Origin: G963678255 sp963678255
GTDB taxonomy: Bacteria > Cloacimonadota > Cloacimonadia > Cloacimonadales > WRIO01
DNA length: 64,000 nt
Direction: 5' to 3'
Assembly: GCA_963678255.2 (NCBI GenBank)
Contig: CAXXTW010000002.1
Span: forward strand, 1,612,001 to 1,676,000
Under the pieces are notes generated by a model. The model was not told the origin of the DNA. It was given only the letters and a program-made list of their open reading frames with translations, and searched no databases. Positions 8,169 through 17,362 of this stretch are shown here, piece after piece. Every line of letters starts with the position of its first letter. Within the stretch, counting starts at the first letter, position 1. The translations under genes and the position numbers were made by a program.

Positions 8169-11100
8169 TTGAAACATAATCGGTGGTTTATTTGGCTTGT
8201 CTTAATACTTCTGATAATAAATATCAGTATTTTTATTCTTTTCAAATATCTTCACGGAATAGATTTTTTTAAAGACAGGTTTACTACAATTATATCAACT
8301 GTTTTGGATGCTGATGTAAAAATGGATAGTTTTTCAATAAATGAAAAACAACTTTTTATTTCAAATTTGGAAATTAGAGATAAACACAAACAATATCTAA
8401 TAAAAGCCCATCATATATATATTACGTACAATCTGTTGAAAGTTATTAGTGCTCAGTTAAATGTAGGTCAGGTTCTAAAAGAAATCCGAATATATGATCC
8501 TTACATAGTTTATAACTATAAATACACCACCAAAAAAGGGATAAAAGAAGACAAAAATTTGAGCAAATGGTTTAAAACTTTAAGTATAAACAATGGCACG
8601 CTAAAGCTAAATTATCAAGATGATCATTTTAAGTATTCAGAGACATTAAGTGCTATCAATGTTAATATAATTAATCAAAAGAATTCAAAAATATCTATTC
8701 AAGGCAAAATTAATCAAAAAGGTACTTTTAAGTTATTCTTGTCATTAAAGAATAATAAAATAACAGAAATTTATACAGAAGGAAACAACATAATTACTTC
8801 GAATATAAAAATAAGAGATTATGGAACAGTATCATTAAAATTTAATGGAATTTATAAAAAATATAACAAATTAAGTTATTTTGGAATCAAGTCAGACAGT
8901 TTATTCTTTTCCCCAGAATCTCGTCTATCAGGTATGATAAGTAGTCAGTATTTAATGATTGATGACTTTAAGATATCAGGTAATCAAAACTCAGCAGACT
9001 TTAGTATCAATGCACTGAATGACAGAGATTTTATTGGTAAAGTAAAGGGGAAAATAACAAGTCCATTTAAAGATTATCGAATTAAATGTATTTATAGTTT
9101 TTTGAATATTCCATCTCCCAAAACTAATCAGTTATTTATAGTGAAAGGAGATTTGATTGGAGAATTAGATTTTTATAAAAAAAAACTTTCTTTGAAAGGA
9201 GTTATAAAATCAGATAGTTTAATATATCACAAAGAAAAGGCAGAAAATATACTAGTAAAATTTGAAACCAAAGACATATTAAAACAGGACATTATTTTCG
9301 AGACGAAGAGTTTAAAAGCAATTAAGGGCAAGATTTCAAGTACTGGAACATATAATCTTAAAGACAACTATCTAAGTATGAATGTATCTGCTGATTCTGT
9401 ATCGTATAAATATAAAAACATTGTTATTAAAGGAAACATAAATTCAGAAATATCTATGAAGAATAATTCTCCTAGAATAAAAGCATTGTTAAGCAATTCT
9501 TCAGTTCAATACGATGAATATCATCTAAAAAATCTTGAAGGTTCATTAGAGTATGAAGGGGATAACTACAGTATTCAAATCAAGAATAAGAATAATGGTT
9601 TGCATATTGAAGCAGAGGGTAATTTAAAGAATAAACAAATTGAAACAGAAATTCAAATGAAGCATTTTTTATTAAGTGAAATCAATAACGAATTTATCCC
9701 ACAACTTATTGATGCAAATATAAGTTTACGGACAGATGAGAAAGAGTTAAAAGCACAACTTGAGCTGGAGCTATTTTCCTCCAATATAAATGGAATACAG
9801 TTAAAATCAAAAGGAAATTTTAAAATAAATAGAGTCACAAATGTTTCAAATTTGGAGATAAAAGTATATGACAGTGAATTCAACAAATTTCCACTATCAA
9901 TGGATATAAAAGCAAAAGGGGATATGACCTATTTAAAAACAGAGGAATTTTCAATAAATAATGTAATTCAAGCCAATGCAACAGTTGGAATAAAACCATC
10001 CTTCTATTATAGTTTTGATGTTTCAGGAAGTCAAATATCTCTCAATCAATTTACTCGATATTTTTTAAATGAAAGTTTAGCAAGAGATATTCGAGGATAT
10101 GTTTCTTTTCAATCATCTTACAATTCAACAATACCTGGGTCATTACATACTAACTTTGCCATTCGTCAGTTTTCATATGATATGCTAAATCCAGCAGATT
10201 TATTTATAAATTTAAGTGGGGATCCTAATAATATTAAAATAGACAGGATGGATTTGATATCTAAAATGGATAAGATTTTAAGTTCCAGAGGTATTTTAGT
10301 AAATTTTGGAGAAGAGTTTAAATTAGAGGGAAATCTCCAAGCAGACTTATTAGAATTAATTAAAGAGGCGAAGTATAAAGGATCAATTAATGGAGACTTT
10401 GAAATAAATTTAAATTCTAAACAAAAAACATTCAATTTAGAATTAGCAGGCAAAAACCTTCAGTATAAAAAATATGAGATTGATCAATTTGATTTATCCT
10501 TAGAACAACTACAGAATAAATTAATACTTCATCAGTTTAATATCCAGAATAGTTCATATCTTGATGTAAAAGGAGCAGGATCTTTAGATTTCAACATTTT
10601 TGATGATCAGATATATCCGGGCAGTAATCAAATCAATATCAATTTTAATGCAAATCCATTAAAGTATCTATCTCTAAATAATGATTATATCCTGTCAGGT
10701 GATTCAGATTTGAGAGGTCAATTAAATATAAAAATGACAGAAGAGGGATTATCATTTCAAAAAAGTAAGATAACATTAAATGATGGTTATCTAAAAATAA
10801 AAGGACAACAAGAATCCATCAGAAACATAGATTTAAATTTAGATATACAAGACAATTTGATATTAGTTAATAAAATGTCTGCTATGATGGGTAAAGGCAC
10901 TATAAATTTTAGAAATGAGATAACCAATTCAGATGATGATTTTTTATTAGGTCCCTTGAATCTGGGAATATTGTATTTTAAAACAACCAAGGAAGGGTTA
11001 CTATTTCATTTACCATATTATATGCCAAATAATTCAGTAGCAAATTTTGTAATCTCAGGAAGAAAAAGTGAGGAAGCAATAATAAAGGGTCCATTTGATA

Positions 11101-12161
11101 GTATGAATATAATAGGAGATGTTGATATATCAAATGGTAGTGGTGTATATCCATCTGATTCAGAGAATTTACTAAAATTTATCAATTTTTTAAGAGAAGA
11201 CAGCCATGAAGATGTAGAAGAGTATGAGGCAGAAGAGTCTTATCTCCCATTTTCATTGGATGTGATCATGTATTTTAATGAGAACATTCGTTACGTTACC
11301 TATCCGGTAAATTTACTGGTTAATGACTCCTATTTATGGCTTACTTACAAAGATGGGGATTGGTCGGCATACGAAGCCCAGTTTAACTCTGATAGTGGCA
11401 CCATTGAGTTATTTGGCACCGTCTTTAAAGCAGAAAAGGTCAGTGTTCGAATTACACCATTTGAATATAATCCAATCATAAATGGCACTTTTTATAATAA
11501 AGCACCAGATGGAACGACTATTACTCTTGAAGTTTTTACAAGTAAAACAATGAAAAATTCATTTTTTGAGATATTGCAGTTTAATCTAAAAAGTGATAAC
11601 ATTGATGATAAAACACCAGCTCAAATATTATCAAAACTTAGATATGGGAAATCATTAGATGAACTATCAACACAACAGGAGGAGTCATTATTACAAGATG
11701 AAGCGCTACAATTAGTTGGAGTAGGTTTAGGAACAGCTTTCATAGATCCCTATATTTCTCCCATAGAGAATAAAATCAGACGTTTTTTAAAACTTGATAC
11801 CTTTTCCTTAAATCCAGGATTTGTTCAAAACTTATTTAATGAATATAAGAGTTCAGACAATAATTCAGTAAAGAATAAATATAGCCAAAATGATGTAGTA
11901 AATTTTAGTTCAACCATCCTTTTAAATAACTTATCAGTGAATATGGGAAGGTATATTTCTCGAAATCTGTTTATTAACTATGAAGCACTTTTTCAGGAAG
12001 AGACAGATTTGGAGAAAAATACCAATATATACATGTACAACAACATATCATTAAGGTATGATTTGCCGTATAAATTTAAATTAAATTACGAATTCCAAAT
12101 AGTTCCAAATCATAGAGAAGATACACATCAATTAATGTTAATGCGAACCTTTAGATTTTAA
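8169..12161 (+). CDS. TamB-like / AsmA-like envelope bridge protein
   Basis: A 1330-residue protein with one N-terminal membrane anchor (about 8-27) and an AsmA/TamB-like N-terminal region. A very long beta-rich midsection follows, with the DUF490-type module at the C-terminus, ending in a short strand with terminal Phe (MLMRTFRF). TamB-family proteins span the periplasm and are linked to phospholipid transport and outer-membrane assembly. The start is TTG at 8169, with AAGGA just upstream overlapping the LolD stop. No BamA/TamA-type barrel gene is adjacent; the partner here is an ABC transporter. Its stop overlaps the stop of the convergent kinase gene by four bases (TTAA). Confidence 0.8.
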   Translation: MKHNRWFIWLVLILLIINISIFILFKYLHGIDFFKDRFTTIISTVLDADVKMDSFSINEKQLFISNLEIRDKHKQYLIKAHHIYITYNLLKVISAQLNVGQVLKEIRIYDPYIVYNYKYTTKKGIKEDKNLSKWFKTLSINNGTLKLNYQDDHFKYSETLSAINVNIINQKNSKISIQGKINQKGTFKLFLSLKNNKITEIYTEGNNIITSNIKIRDYGTVSLKFNGIYKKYNKLSYFGIKSDSLFFSPESRLSGMISSQYLMIDDFKISGNQNSADFSINALNDRDFIGKVKGKITSPFKDYRIKCIYSFLNIPSPKTNQLFIVKGDLIGELDFYKKKLSLKGVIKSDSLIYHKEKAENILVKFETKDILKQDIIFETKSLKAIKGKISSTGTYNLKDNYLSMNVSADSVSYKYKNIVIKGNINSEISMKNNSPRIKALLSNSSVQYDEYHLKNLEGSLEYEGDNYSIQIKNKNNGLHIEAEGNLKNKQIETEIQMKHFLLSEINNEFIPQLIDANISLRTDEKELKAQLELELFSSNINGIQLKSKGNFKINRVTNVSNLEIKVYDSEFNKFPLSMDIKAKGDMTYLKTEEFSINNVIQANATVGIKPSFYYSFDVSGSQISLNQFTRYFLNESLARDIRGYVSFQSSYNSTIPGSLHTNFAIRQFSYDMLNPADLFINLSGDPNNIKIDRMDLISKMDKILSSRGILVNFGEEFKLEGNLQADLLELIKEAKYKGSINGDFEINLNSKQKTFNLELAGKNLQYKKYEIDQFDLSLEQLQNKLILHQFNIQNSSYLDVKGAGSLDFNIFDDQIYPGSNQININFNANPLKYLSLNNDYILSGDSDLRGQLNIKMTEEGLSFQKSKITLNDGYLKIKGQQESIRNIDLNLDIQDNLILVNKMSAMMGKGTINFRNEITNSDDDFLLGPLNLGILYFKTTKEGLLFHLPYYMPNNSVANFVISGRKSEEAIIKGPFDSMNIIGDVDISNGSGVYPSDSENLLKFINFLREDSHEDVEEYEAEESYLPFSLDVIMYFNENIRYVTYPVNLLVNDSYLWLTYKDGDWSAYEAQFNSDSGTIELFGTVFKAEKVSVRITPFEYNPIINGTFYNKAPDGTTITLEVFTSKTMKNSFFEILQFNLKSDNIDDKTPAQILSKLRYGKSLDELSTQQEESLLQDEALQLVGVGLGTAFIDPYISPIENKIRRFLKLDTFSLNPGFVQNLFNEYKSSDNNSVKNKYSQNDVVNFSSTILLNNLSVNMGRYISRNLFINYEALFQEETDLEKNTNIYMYNNISLRYDLPYKFKLNYEFQIVPNHREDTHQLMLMRTFRF

Positions 12162-13909
12162 TAAGAATCATCAATCTTTTTTTTATCAGAAAGAATTTCA
12201 GCTATTAGACCTGAAAGGGTATAAAGTTCATAAGGTTTCACCAAATAGTATTTTATACCGAATTCTTCAGCTTTTAAACGATCGATAATTTCCTGATAAC
12301 CAGAAGTTAGAATAATAGGGAGTTCAGGTCTTAGGATTAAAATTCTTCTAGAGAATTCCAGACCGGTAAGTTTGGGCATGGTGTAATCAGTGATCACTAA
12401 GTCAATAGAGTAAGGATCATCCTGAAAATAATTCCAGGCTTCTTGACTATTAGTGAAAGAGACAAGAGAATAACCTAAATTACTTAGAAAATCAGTATGT
12501 AAGGAGGTAATGACGACTTCATCATCCACAAAGAGGATTTTTCCAGTGCCATTAATATATTCTTTTTCAAATTCAGTAGTTTCTTTTTCAACAATTTCAA
12601 GTTTTGGGAAATATAAGATAAATTCAGTACCTAATCCATGCTGGCTATTTACACGAATATAGCCTTTATGAACTTTTACGATACCCATAACAACAGATAG
12701 ACCTAGTCCAGTACCTTCTCCATAAGGTTTAGTTGTAAAATAGGGATCAAAAATCTTATCAAGAATATCCTGATGAATTCCTAACCCGTTATCTTTAATG
12801 ACAATTTTATAGTAAAGCCCAATTGGTATATCTAACACTTCATCAAGATGAGAGATTTTTGTTTTTTCCAGATTAATTTCTAATTCACCACCATTATTAC
12901 TCATAGCCTGATATGCATTTGTACAAAGATTCATGAGAACCTGATGAATTTGAGTATAATTCCCCAAAACAACGGCATTATCTGTTTTAATATTAGTTAT
13001 AATATCAATTGTAGAAGGAAGAGTTGGTCTGATAAATTTAACAACTTCATCGATAATAGAGACTAAATCAATTGGTTGAAAAACAGTTTCAGTTTTTCTG
13101 CTAAAAGTTAAAATTTGTTTGATAAGATCTTTAGCTCTATACCCAGCATTAAGAACCTCAGATAAATATTTATTTATATGATTGTCTTCATCTAAAGAAG
13201 AAATAGCCAGTTCGCTATACCCAATAATTGCAGCCAGAATATTATTAAAATCGTGAGCAATGCCACCTGCTAATGTACCTAAAGATTCCATTTTTTGAGC
13301 ATGTCTTAACTGACTGAGCAACAAACTATTTTCTTTTTCAATTTTAAAAACATCGGTCACATCCAGAGCGAAGCATAAAATACCAATCACTTCTTGTTGT
13401 TGGTTTAATAGAGGAATTCGATCTATACTCAGATTGTAAGATTTATCTTTAGTTTCAATAATTTCAAACTTACGATAAAGGGGCATTTTAGATTTAATGA
13501 CATCTAAATCGTGATTAATATTGAAAGTTTTCTGAGACAAGAAAATATCTAGATCCGTTTTATTAAGAATATCAGAAGGACTTAATTCTAAGACACTTAA
13601 AAATTTACGATTAATGCGAATATATTTAAGATTTGCATCTTTAAAAAAAATAAGTGCAGGAGAATTATCCAGCATCAATTCCTGATCTCTATTAATATGA
13701 TGCAGTATTTCCTGAGTTGAGATTAATTCCTGATGTTTTTCCAACACCTTATTCTCAAGATTTCTCGATAAATCCAGATATTTTTCATTAGCTTGTTCGT
13801 ATTCAAGCTTAGTTAATCTTAATTCATTTTGTAATTGACGCAATTTATTTTTTAATAGAAAATTTTCTTGTTCAATCAATGCAGTGGTTTCGTTACTCTG
13901 ATTCGTCAT
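12158..13909 (-). CDS. Soluble hybrid histidine kinase (PAS-HisKA-HATPase-REC)
   Basis: A 583-residue cytoplasmic hybrid kinase. An N-terminal coiled coil (about 10-75) precedes a PAS domain (about 78-190). HisKA has His219 in GTLAGGIAHDFNNILA, then come the N-box NLCTNAYQAM and the G-box GEGTGLGLSVVMGI. A C-terminal receiver has Asp508 in ITDYTMPKLTG and the KPY lysine. It has no DNA-binding output, so signal must leave through another protein. The HDOD gene lies 3 bp upstream in the same operon, making the HDOD protein the obvious partner. The ribosome binding site is weak, suggesting coupling to the HDOD gene. Confidence 0.93.
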   Translation of the reverse strand: MTNQSNETTALIEQENFLLKNKLRQLQNELRLTKLEYEQANEKYLDLSRNLENKVLEKHQELISTQEILHHINRDQELMLDNSPALIFFKDANLKYIRINRKFLSVLELSPSDILNKTDLDIFLSQKTFNINHDLDVIKSKMPLYRKFEIIETKDKSYNLSIDRIPLLNQQQEVIGILCFALDVTDVFKIEKENSLLLSQLRHAQKMESLGTLAGGIAHDFNNILAAIIGYSELAISSLDEDNHINKYLSEVLNAGYRAKDLIKQILTFSRKTETVFQPIDLVSIIDEVVKFIRPTLPSTIDIITNIKTDNAVVLGNYTQIHQVLMNLCTNAYQAMSNNGGELEINLEKTKISHLDEVLDIPIGLYYKIVIKDNGLGIHQDILDKIFDPYFTTKPYGEGTGLGLSVVMGIVKVHKGYIRVNSQHGLGTEFILYFPKLEIVEKETTEFEKEYINGTGKILFVDDEVVITSLHTDFLSNLGYSLVSFTNSQEAWNYFQDDPYSIDLVITDYTMPKLTGLEFSRRILILRPELPIILTSGYQEIIDRLKAEEFGIKYYLVKPYELYTLSGLIAEILSDKKKIDDSY

Positions 13910-13912
13910 TAT

Positions 13913-14782
13913 TTAAAACCAGCCTAACTGTTGCATTTTAACCAAGTCTTCAGTAACAGTCTCAATAATTCCTTCAATAGAAGCTTCTTCAATGTTTAAC
14001 AATTTCAGCGATGCTTTATAAGTATAGGGGTTTTTTTGAGAAATATCAGAAAAACCAAGTTCCATTTCCATACAAATCTGATCAACGATATAGAGCAAAG
14101 TAGCTTCTTTTCTAATGAAAGCGGGAGCTAATAATGGTTGGTGATGATATTTAATGGGAAGATAAATCATTTCAGAGAAATTCCATTCTTTCATCAATTC
14201 ATAAGCAAGCCCAGCATGATTATATTTTAGAAAATCTTGTTCTACTTCAATCAGGTTTTTTTCATTTGATTTATAATTATCCATAATTTCTTGGAAAGTG
14301 CCATTTAAAAACTGATCCATCATGATAATCCCAACATTATGCAATAAACCGAGACAATAGGCAGAGTTGCCTAATTCTTGAAATTCCCGGCGATATATCA
14401 ATTTCCCCATAAGAGCAGTAGCAACAGAATTTTTCCAAAGGTAACCTCGAGAATAAAAGTCATTTATTCTTTCATCAATAAAGAGTTCAAGAGCTTTCAT
14501 GCTGAGAGCGATATGTTTAACAGAATCAAAACCCACCCATATAATAGCTTCCTGAATATCATTAATCTTTCTAGAGCTACCATAATAAGCAGAATTTGCC
14601 AATCTCAGAATACGAGTAGTCAAAGGAGGATCAATTTCAATCAAATCCTTCAATTGTTTAGCAGTAGCTAATGGATCATTAATAATTTTGACTAACTCAA
14701 GGAGAACAGTTTTAATGGAAGCTAATTCAGAATTATGAATCTTAGATTTTAATTCTTTTAGTGATATAAAACTACTTTCCAT
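13913..14782 (-). CDS. HDOD-domain signalling protein
   Basis: A 289-residue protein made of one HDOD domain, a catalytically degenerate relative of HD phosphohydrolases found in bacterial signalling. Typical features are DPPLTTRILRLANSAYYG (about 50-67), the AIIWVGFDSVK segment and the later GLLHNVGIIMMDQ and YNHAGLAYELMKEW segments. The usual metal-binding HD pair is not complete. HDOD proteins tend to act with kinases, chemoreceptors or cyclic-dinucleotide systems. Here the partner is the hybrid kinase 3 bp downstream. The start is preceded by GAGG. Confidence 0.9.
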   Translation of the reverse strand: MESSFISLKELKSKIHNSELASIKTVLLELVKIINDPLATAKQLKDLIEIDPPLTTRILRLANSAYYGSSRKINDIQEAIIWVGFDSVKHIALSMKALELFIDERINDFYSRGYLWKNSVATALMGKLIYRREFQELGNSAYCLGLLHNVGIIMMDQFLNGTFQEIMDNYKSNEKNLIEVEQDFLKYNHAGLAYELMKEWNFSEMIYLPIKYHHQPLLAPAFIRKEATLLYIVDQICMEMELGFSDISQKNPYTYKASLKLLNIEEASIEGIIETVTEDLVKMQQLGWF

Positions 14783-14806
14783 TATTACCTCATTCTATTT
14801 TAAATG

Positions 14807-14836
14807 ATATTATTCATTTTTATTGAGGAAAAGCAA
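14807..14836 (-). promoter_or_regulatory. Possible promoter of the HDOD/hybrid-kinase operon
   Basis: On the minus strand, TTGCTT (14831-14836) and TAATAT (14807-14812) are separated by 18 bp, ending 24 bp before the HDOD start codon. It is a plausible but not consensus sigma-70 site. Confidence 0.4.
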
Positions 14837-14926
14837 GCTTTTTTTTTAAAATATTTCTGTAACCAAGGTAAAGTTCATCTCATCTATCAGTTAATATGTA
14901 ATAAAAAGAAGGCTTATAATGCGAGT

Positions 14927-17326
14927 TTATCTACATTTCCAAAAATTATCTATCTTTTTTAACAATAAAGATTGATTATGATTATACTCAGCATGATTCC
15001 ATTCTAAAGGAAATAATTTTCTATAGACACTTTGACTGTACCGTTGATCAATGAGAAGAATAATACCTTTATCATCTTCAGTTCTAATAACTCTTCCTCC
15101 AGCCTGTAATACTTTATTGAAGCCAGGAAAACGATAAGAATAATCATAACCGGTTTTAGAAGATAAATTATAGTTTTCTTTGATCAAATCCTTTTCCAAA
15201 CTTAATTGTGGTAATCCTACACCTATGATAATTGCGCCAATTAATTTATCACCAACCAAATCAATACCTTCTCCAAAAACACCACCCATCACAACAAAGC
15301 TGAGTAGGGAGCATTTTCGGTCCTGATTAAACTCATTTAAAAACTGACCTCTTTCAAACTCGGTCATATTTCTATCCTGTAATAATATATCATATTCAGA
15401 CGACAGTTCAGGTATAAAATCTAAAACAGATTTTAAGTAATGATAGGAAGGAAAGAATATCATATAATTCCCTTTTTTTAGAGATGTTACAGATAGAATT
15501 AATTGGGCAATATCTTGATAGCTTTCTGCTCGAAACTTGTATTCAGTATTTATCCCTGATTCAATAAACAATCCCAAATTTTTGGAATTAAAAGGAGAAT
15601 GTAAGATCAAAGAGCAACTATTTTCATTCATAGAAATGATATCTTGGTAATAACTCATGGGCACCAAGGTTGCTGAGAATATTGACGAAGAACGTGCTTT
15701 TTTTAAACAAGCGTTTATAAACTCAGAAGGATTTATGCAAAACATTTTTAAACAGACCATATCCTCATTTTTAAAAATAAGAGGTTTAAGTCCTGTTTTA
15801 ACTAACTCAACAATCATTAAATAGAAATACAACTTAAAATAGTATTGAATCACTATATATTTTTTTCTGGATGCTTTCTGTTTAGGAATCCAAAAATCCA
15901 AGCTCATCATCACATCTTTCATTTTATTATGTAAGTCATTGGGAAATTCAGATAATAATATTTCAGGTTGTTCATAACTTGAAGACAATTGGTAAAGAGA
16001 ATCCTTTAGATCCTTGATTTTTTTATATAAGACTGATTTTTTAGATTTTAGGCAGGTTAATGGTAGAGATAAAATATCAGTGTCAATGATAGAAGAATAA
16101 GAACTTCGAGCTCTATCTGGAAGATTATGAGCTTCATCAACTAGAAAACAATATTTTTCAGTAACCTCTTCAAAAAAGCGTTTAAGATAAATTCTGGGGT
16201 CAAAAACATAGTTATAGTCACATATTATAATATCTGCATACAGAGCGAGCATTAAAGAGAATTCAAAGGGGCAAACTACATGTTTTTGAGAGATTTCAAG
16301 GATTAGCTCATGATCCCAAATATCAAAGTTAAAAATCTCAAAGAGAGCATTTTTAGACTTTTTATAATAATTAACTGCATAATCACAAAAAACAGGATCA
16401 CATAAAGGATAGTCCTGATAACAGGATTTTTCTTTTGCCACCAAGACAAGAGTTTTTAATCTCAGGCTATTCAGAGTTAACATAGATACAGTTTTAAGAG
16501 CAACCTCTCTGCCTACTGTTTTAGCAGTAAGGTAAAATATTTTATCTATATGCCCTTCTCCTAATGCTTTTAAAGCTGGAAATATGGAGGCAATAGTCTT
16601 TCCTGTCCCAGTAGGAGCTTGTACAAATAAGACTTTTTCTTCTTTTATTGCCTGATAGACACCGACAGCCATTTTCCTTTGATCAACCCGAAATTCAAAA
16701 GGAAAAACTAAACTATCAATAGTAGCATTTCGTAAAGATTTCCAATTATTAAGTCTTAACGCCCATTCCAGCCATTGTCCGATTAAATCATTAAAGAATA
16801 ATTCTAAATGAGCAATAGAAAAGGGGACTCTAAAGCAATATTGTTTAGCAGAGGTATTGACATAATAAGTCATTTGAATGGAAATTTCTTTTAGATTGTT
16901 TAATTGGGCATAGATATAAGCATAAATCATTGCTTGAGCCCAATGAACAGCACTTTTACCATACAAAGGCGGAATTTCCTGAGTCATTTCATAGAAGCAC
17001 TGAAATTGAATTTGATCAAATTCTACTTTATCTTTAGGTTGAGTATTTAAAGTTTTAATTTCTTCAATAATTGTTTCATCGTCAGTAATCAAAACACCAT
17101 CAATACGTCCTTTCAATTCAACATAAAAATTTGAAATGAAATGCAGATATTTTACAGAAACTTCGGATTTGTAATTACCCGAATGGTTGTTTTGAACAAT
17201 TTGATGTCCAATAATGCCTAGCAGTCTTCTGTTTTTACCTTTAAAAGTAGCGACTAAATCGCCCTCCTGGTAAACAAATTCAGCTAAGTAACGAACAGGA
17301 ATGGAAAGTGTTGGATAATCAATCAT
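14927..17326 (-). CDS. Rad3/DinG-type Fe-S helicase with N-terminal RecB/Cas4-like nuclease
   Basis: A 799-residue fusion. The N-terminal part has RecB/Cas4-type nuclease residues: His41, Asp76 (GRIDG), Glu89-x-Lys91 and the late Gln131...Tyr135 motif (QAMIYAY). The superfamily 2 helicase part has Walker A APTGTGKT (237-244). Four cysteines (302, 309, 314, 352) are spaced as in XPD/DinG iron-sulfur helicases, the DEAH box is at 397-400, and C-terminal motifs are GGVFGEGIDL and QAGGRVIR. It probably unwinds and cuts DNA in repair. The start codon lies right after the asnS terminator, with no Shine-Dalgarno, and no later Met is credible. Confidence 0.88.
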   Translation of the reverse strand: MIDYPTLSIPVRYLAEFVYQEGDLVATFKGKNRRLLGIIGHQIVQNNHSGNYKSEVSVKYLHFISNFYVELKGRIDGVLITDDETIIEEIKTLNTQPKDKVEFDQIQFQCFYEMTQEIPPLYGKSAVHWAQAMIYAYIYAQLNNLKEISIQMTYYVNTSAKQYCFRVPFSIAHLELFFNDLIGQWLEWALRLNNWKSLRNATIDSLVFPFEFRVDQRKMAVGVYQAIKEEKVLFVQAPTGTGKTIASIFPALKALGEGHIDKIFYLTAKTVGREVALKTVSMLTLNSLRLKTLVLVAKEKSCYQDYPLCDPVFCDYAVNYYKKSKNALFEIFNFDIWDHELILEISQKHVVCPFEFSLMLALYADIIICDYNYVFDPRIYLKRFFEEVTEKYCFLVDEAHNLPDRARSSYSSIIDTDILSLPLTCLKSKKSVLYKKIKDLKDSLYQLSSSYEQPEILLSEFPNDLHNKMKDVMMSLDFWIPKQKASRKKYIVIQYYFKLYFYLMIVELVKTGLKPLIFKNEDMVCLKMFCINPSEFINACLKKARSSSIFSATLVPMSYYQDIISMNENSCSLILHSPFNSKNLGLFIESGINTEYKFRAESYQDIAQLILSVTSLKKGNYMIFFPSYHYLKSVLDFIPELSSEYDILLQDRNMTEFERGQFLNEFNQDRKCSLLSFVVMGGVFGEGIDLVGDKLIGAIIIGVGLPQLSLEKDLIKENYNLSSKTGYDYSYRFPGFNKVLQAGGRVIRTEDDKGIILLIDQRYSQSVYRKLFPLEWNHAEYNHNQSLLLKKIDNFWKCR

Positions 17327-17327
17327 A

Positions 17328-17356
17328 TAAAAATAAAAAACCCGCCCGAAGGCGGG
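17328..17356 (-). terminator. Intrinsic terminator of asnS
   Basis: On the minus strand, CCCGCC-TTCG-GGCGGG (17341-17356) is followed by TTTTTTATTTTTAT. This is a textbook terminator with a UUCG tetraloop, 7 bp after the asnS stop. Its T-tract ends at the helicase start codon. Confidence 0.9.
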
Positions 17357-17362
17357 AAATCT

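Noticed and set aside
14927..17326. Cas4 or a CRISPR-associated helicase
   Set aside because: The nuclease part resembles Cas4/RecB, but no cas genes or array are present, and the helicase part is of the DinG/XPD type rather than Cas3.
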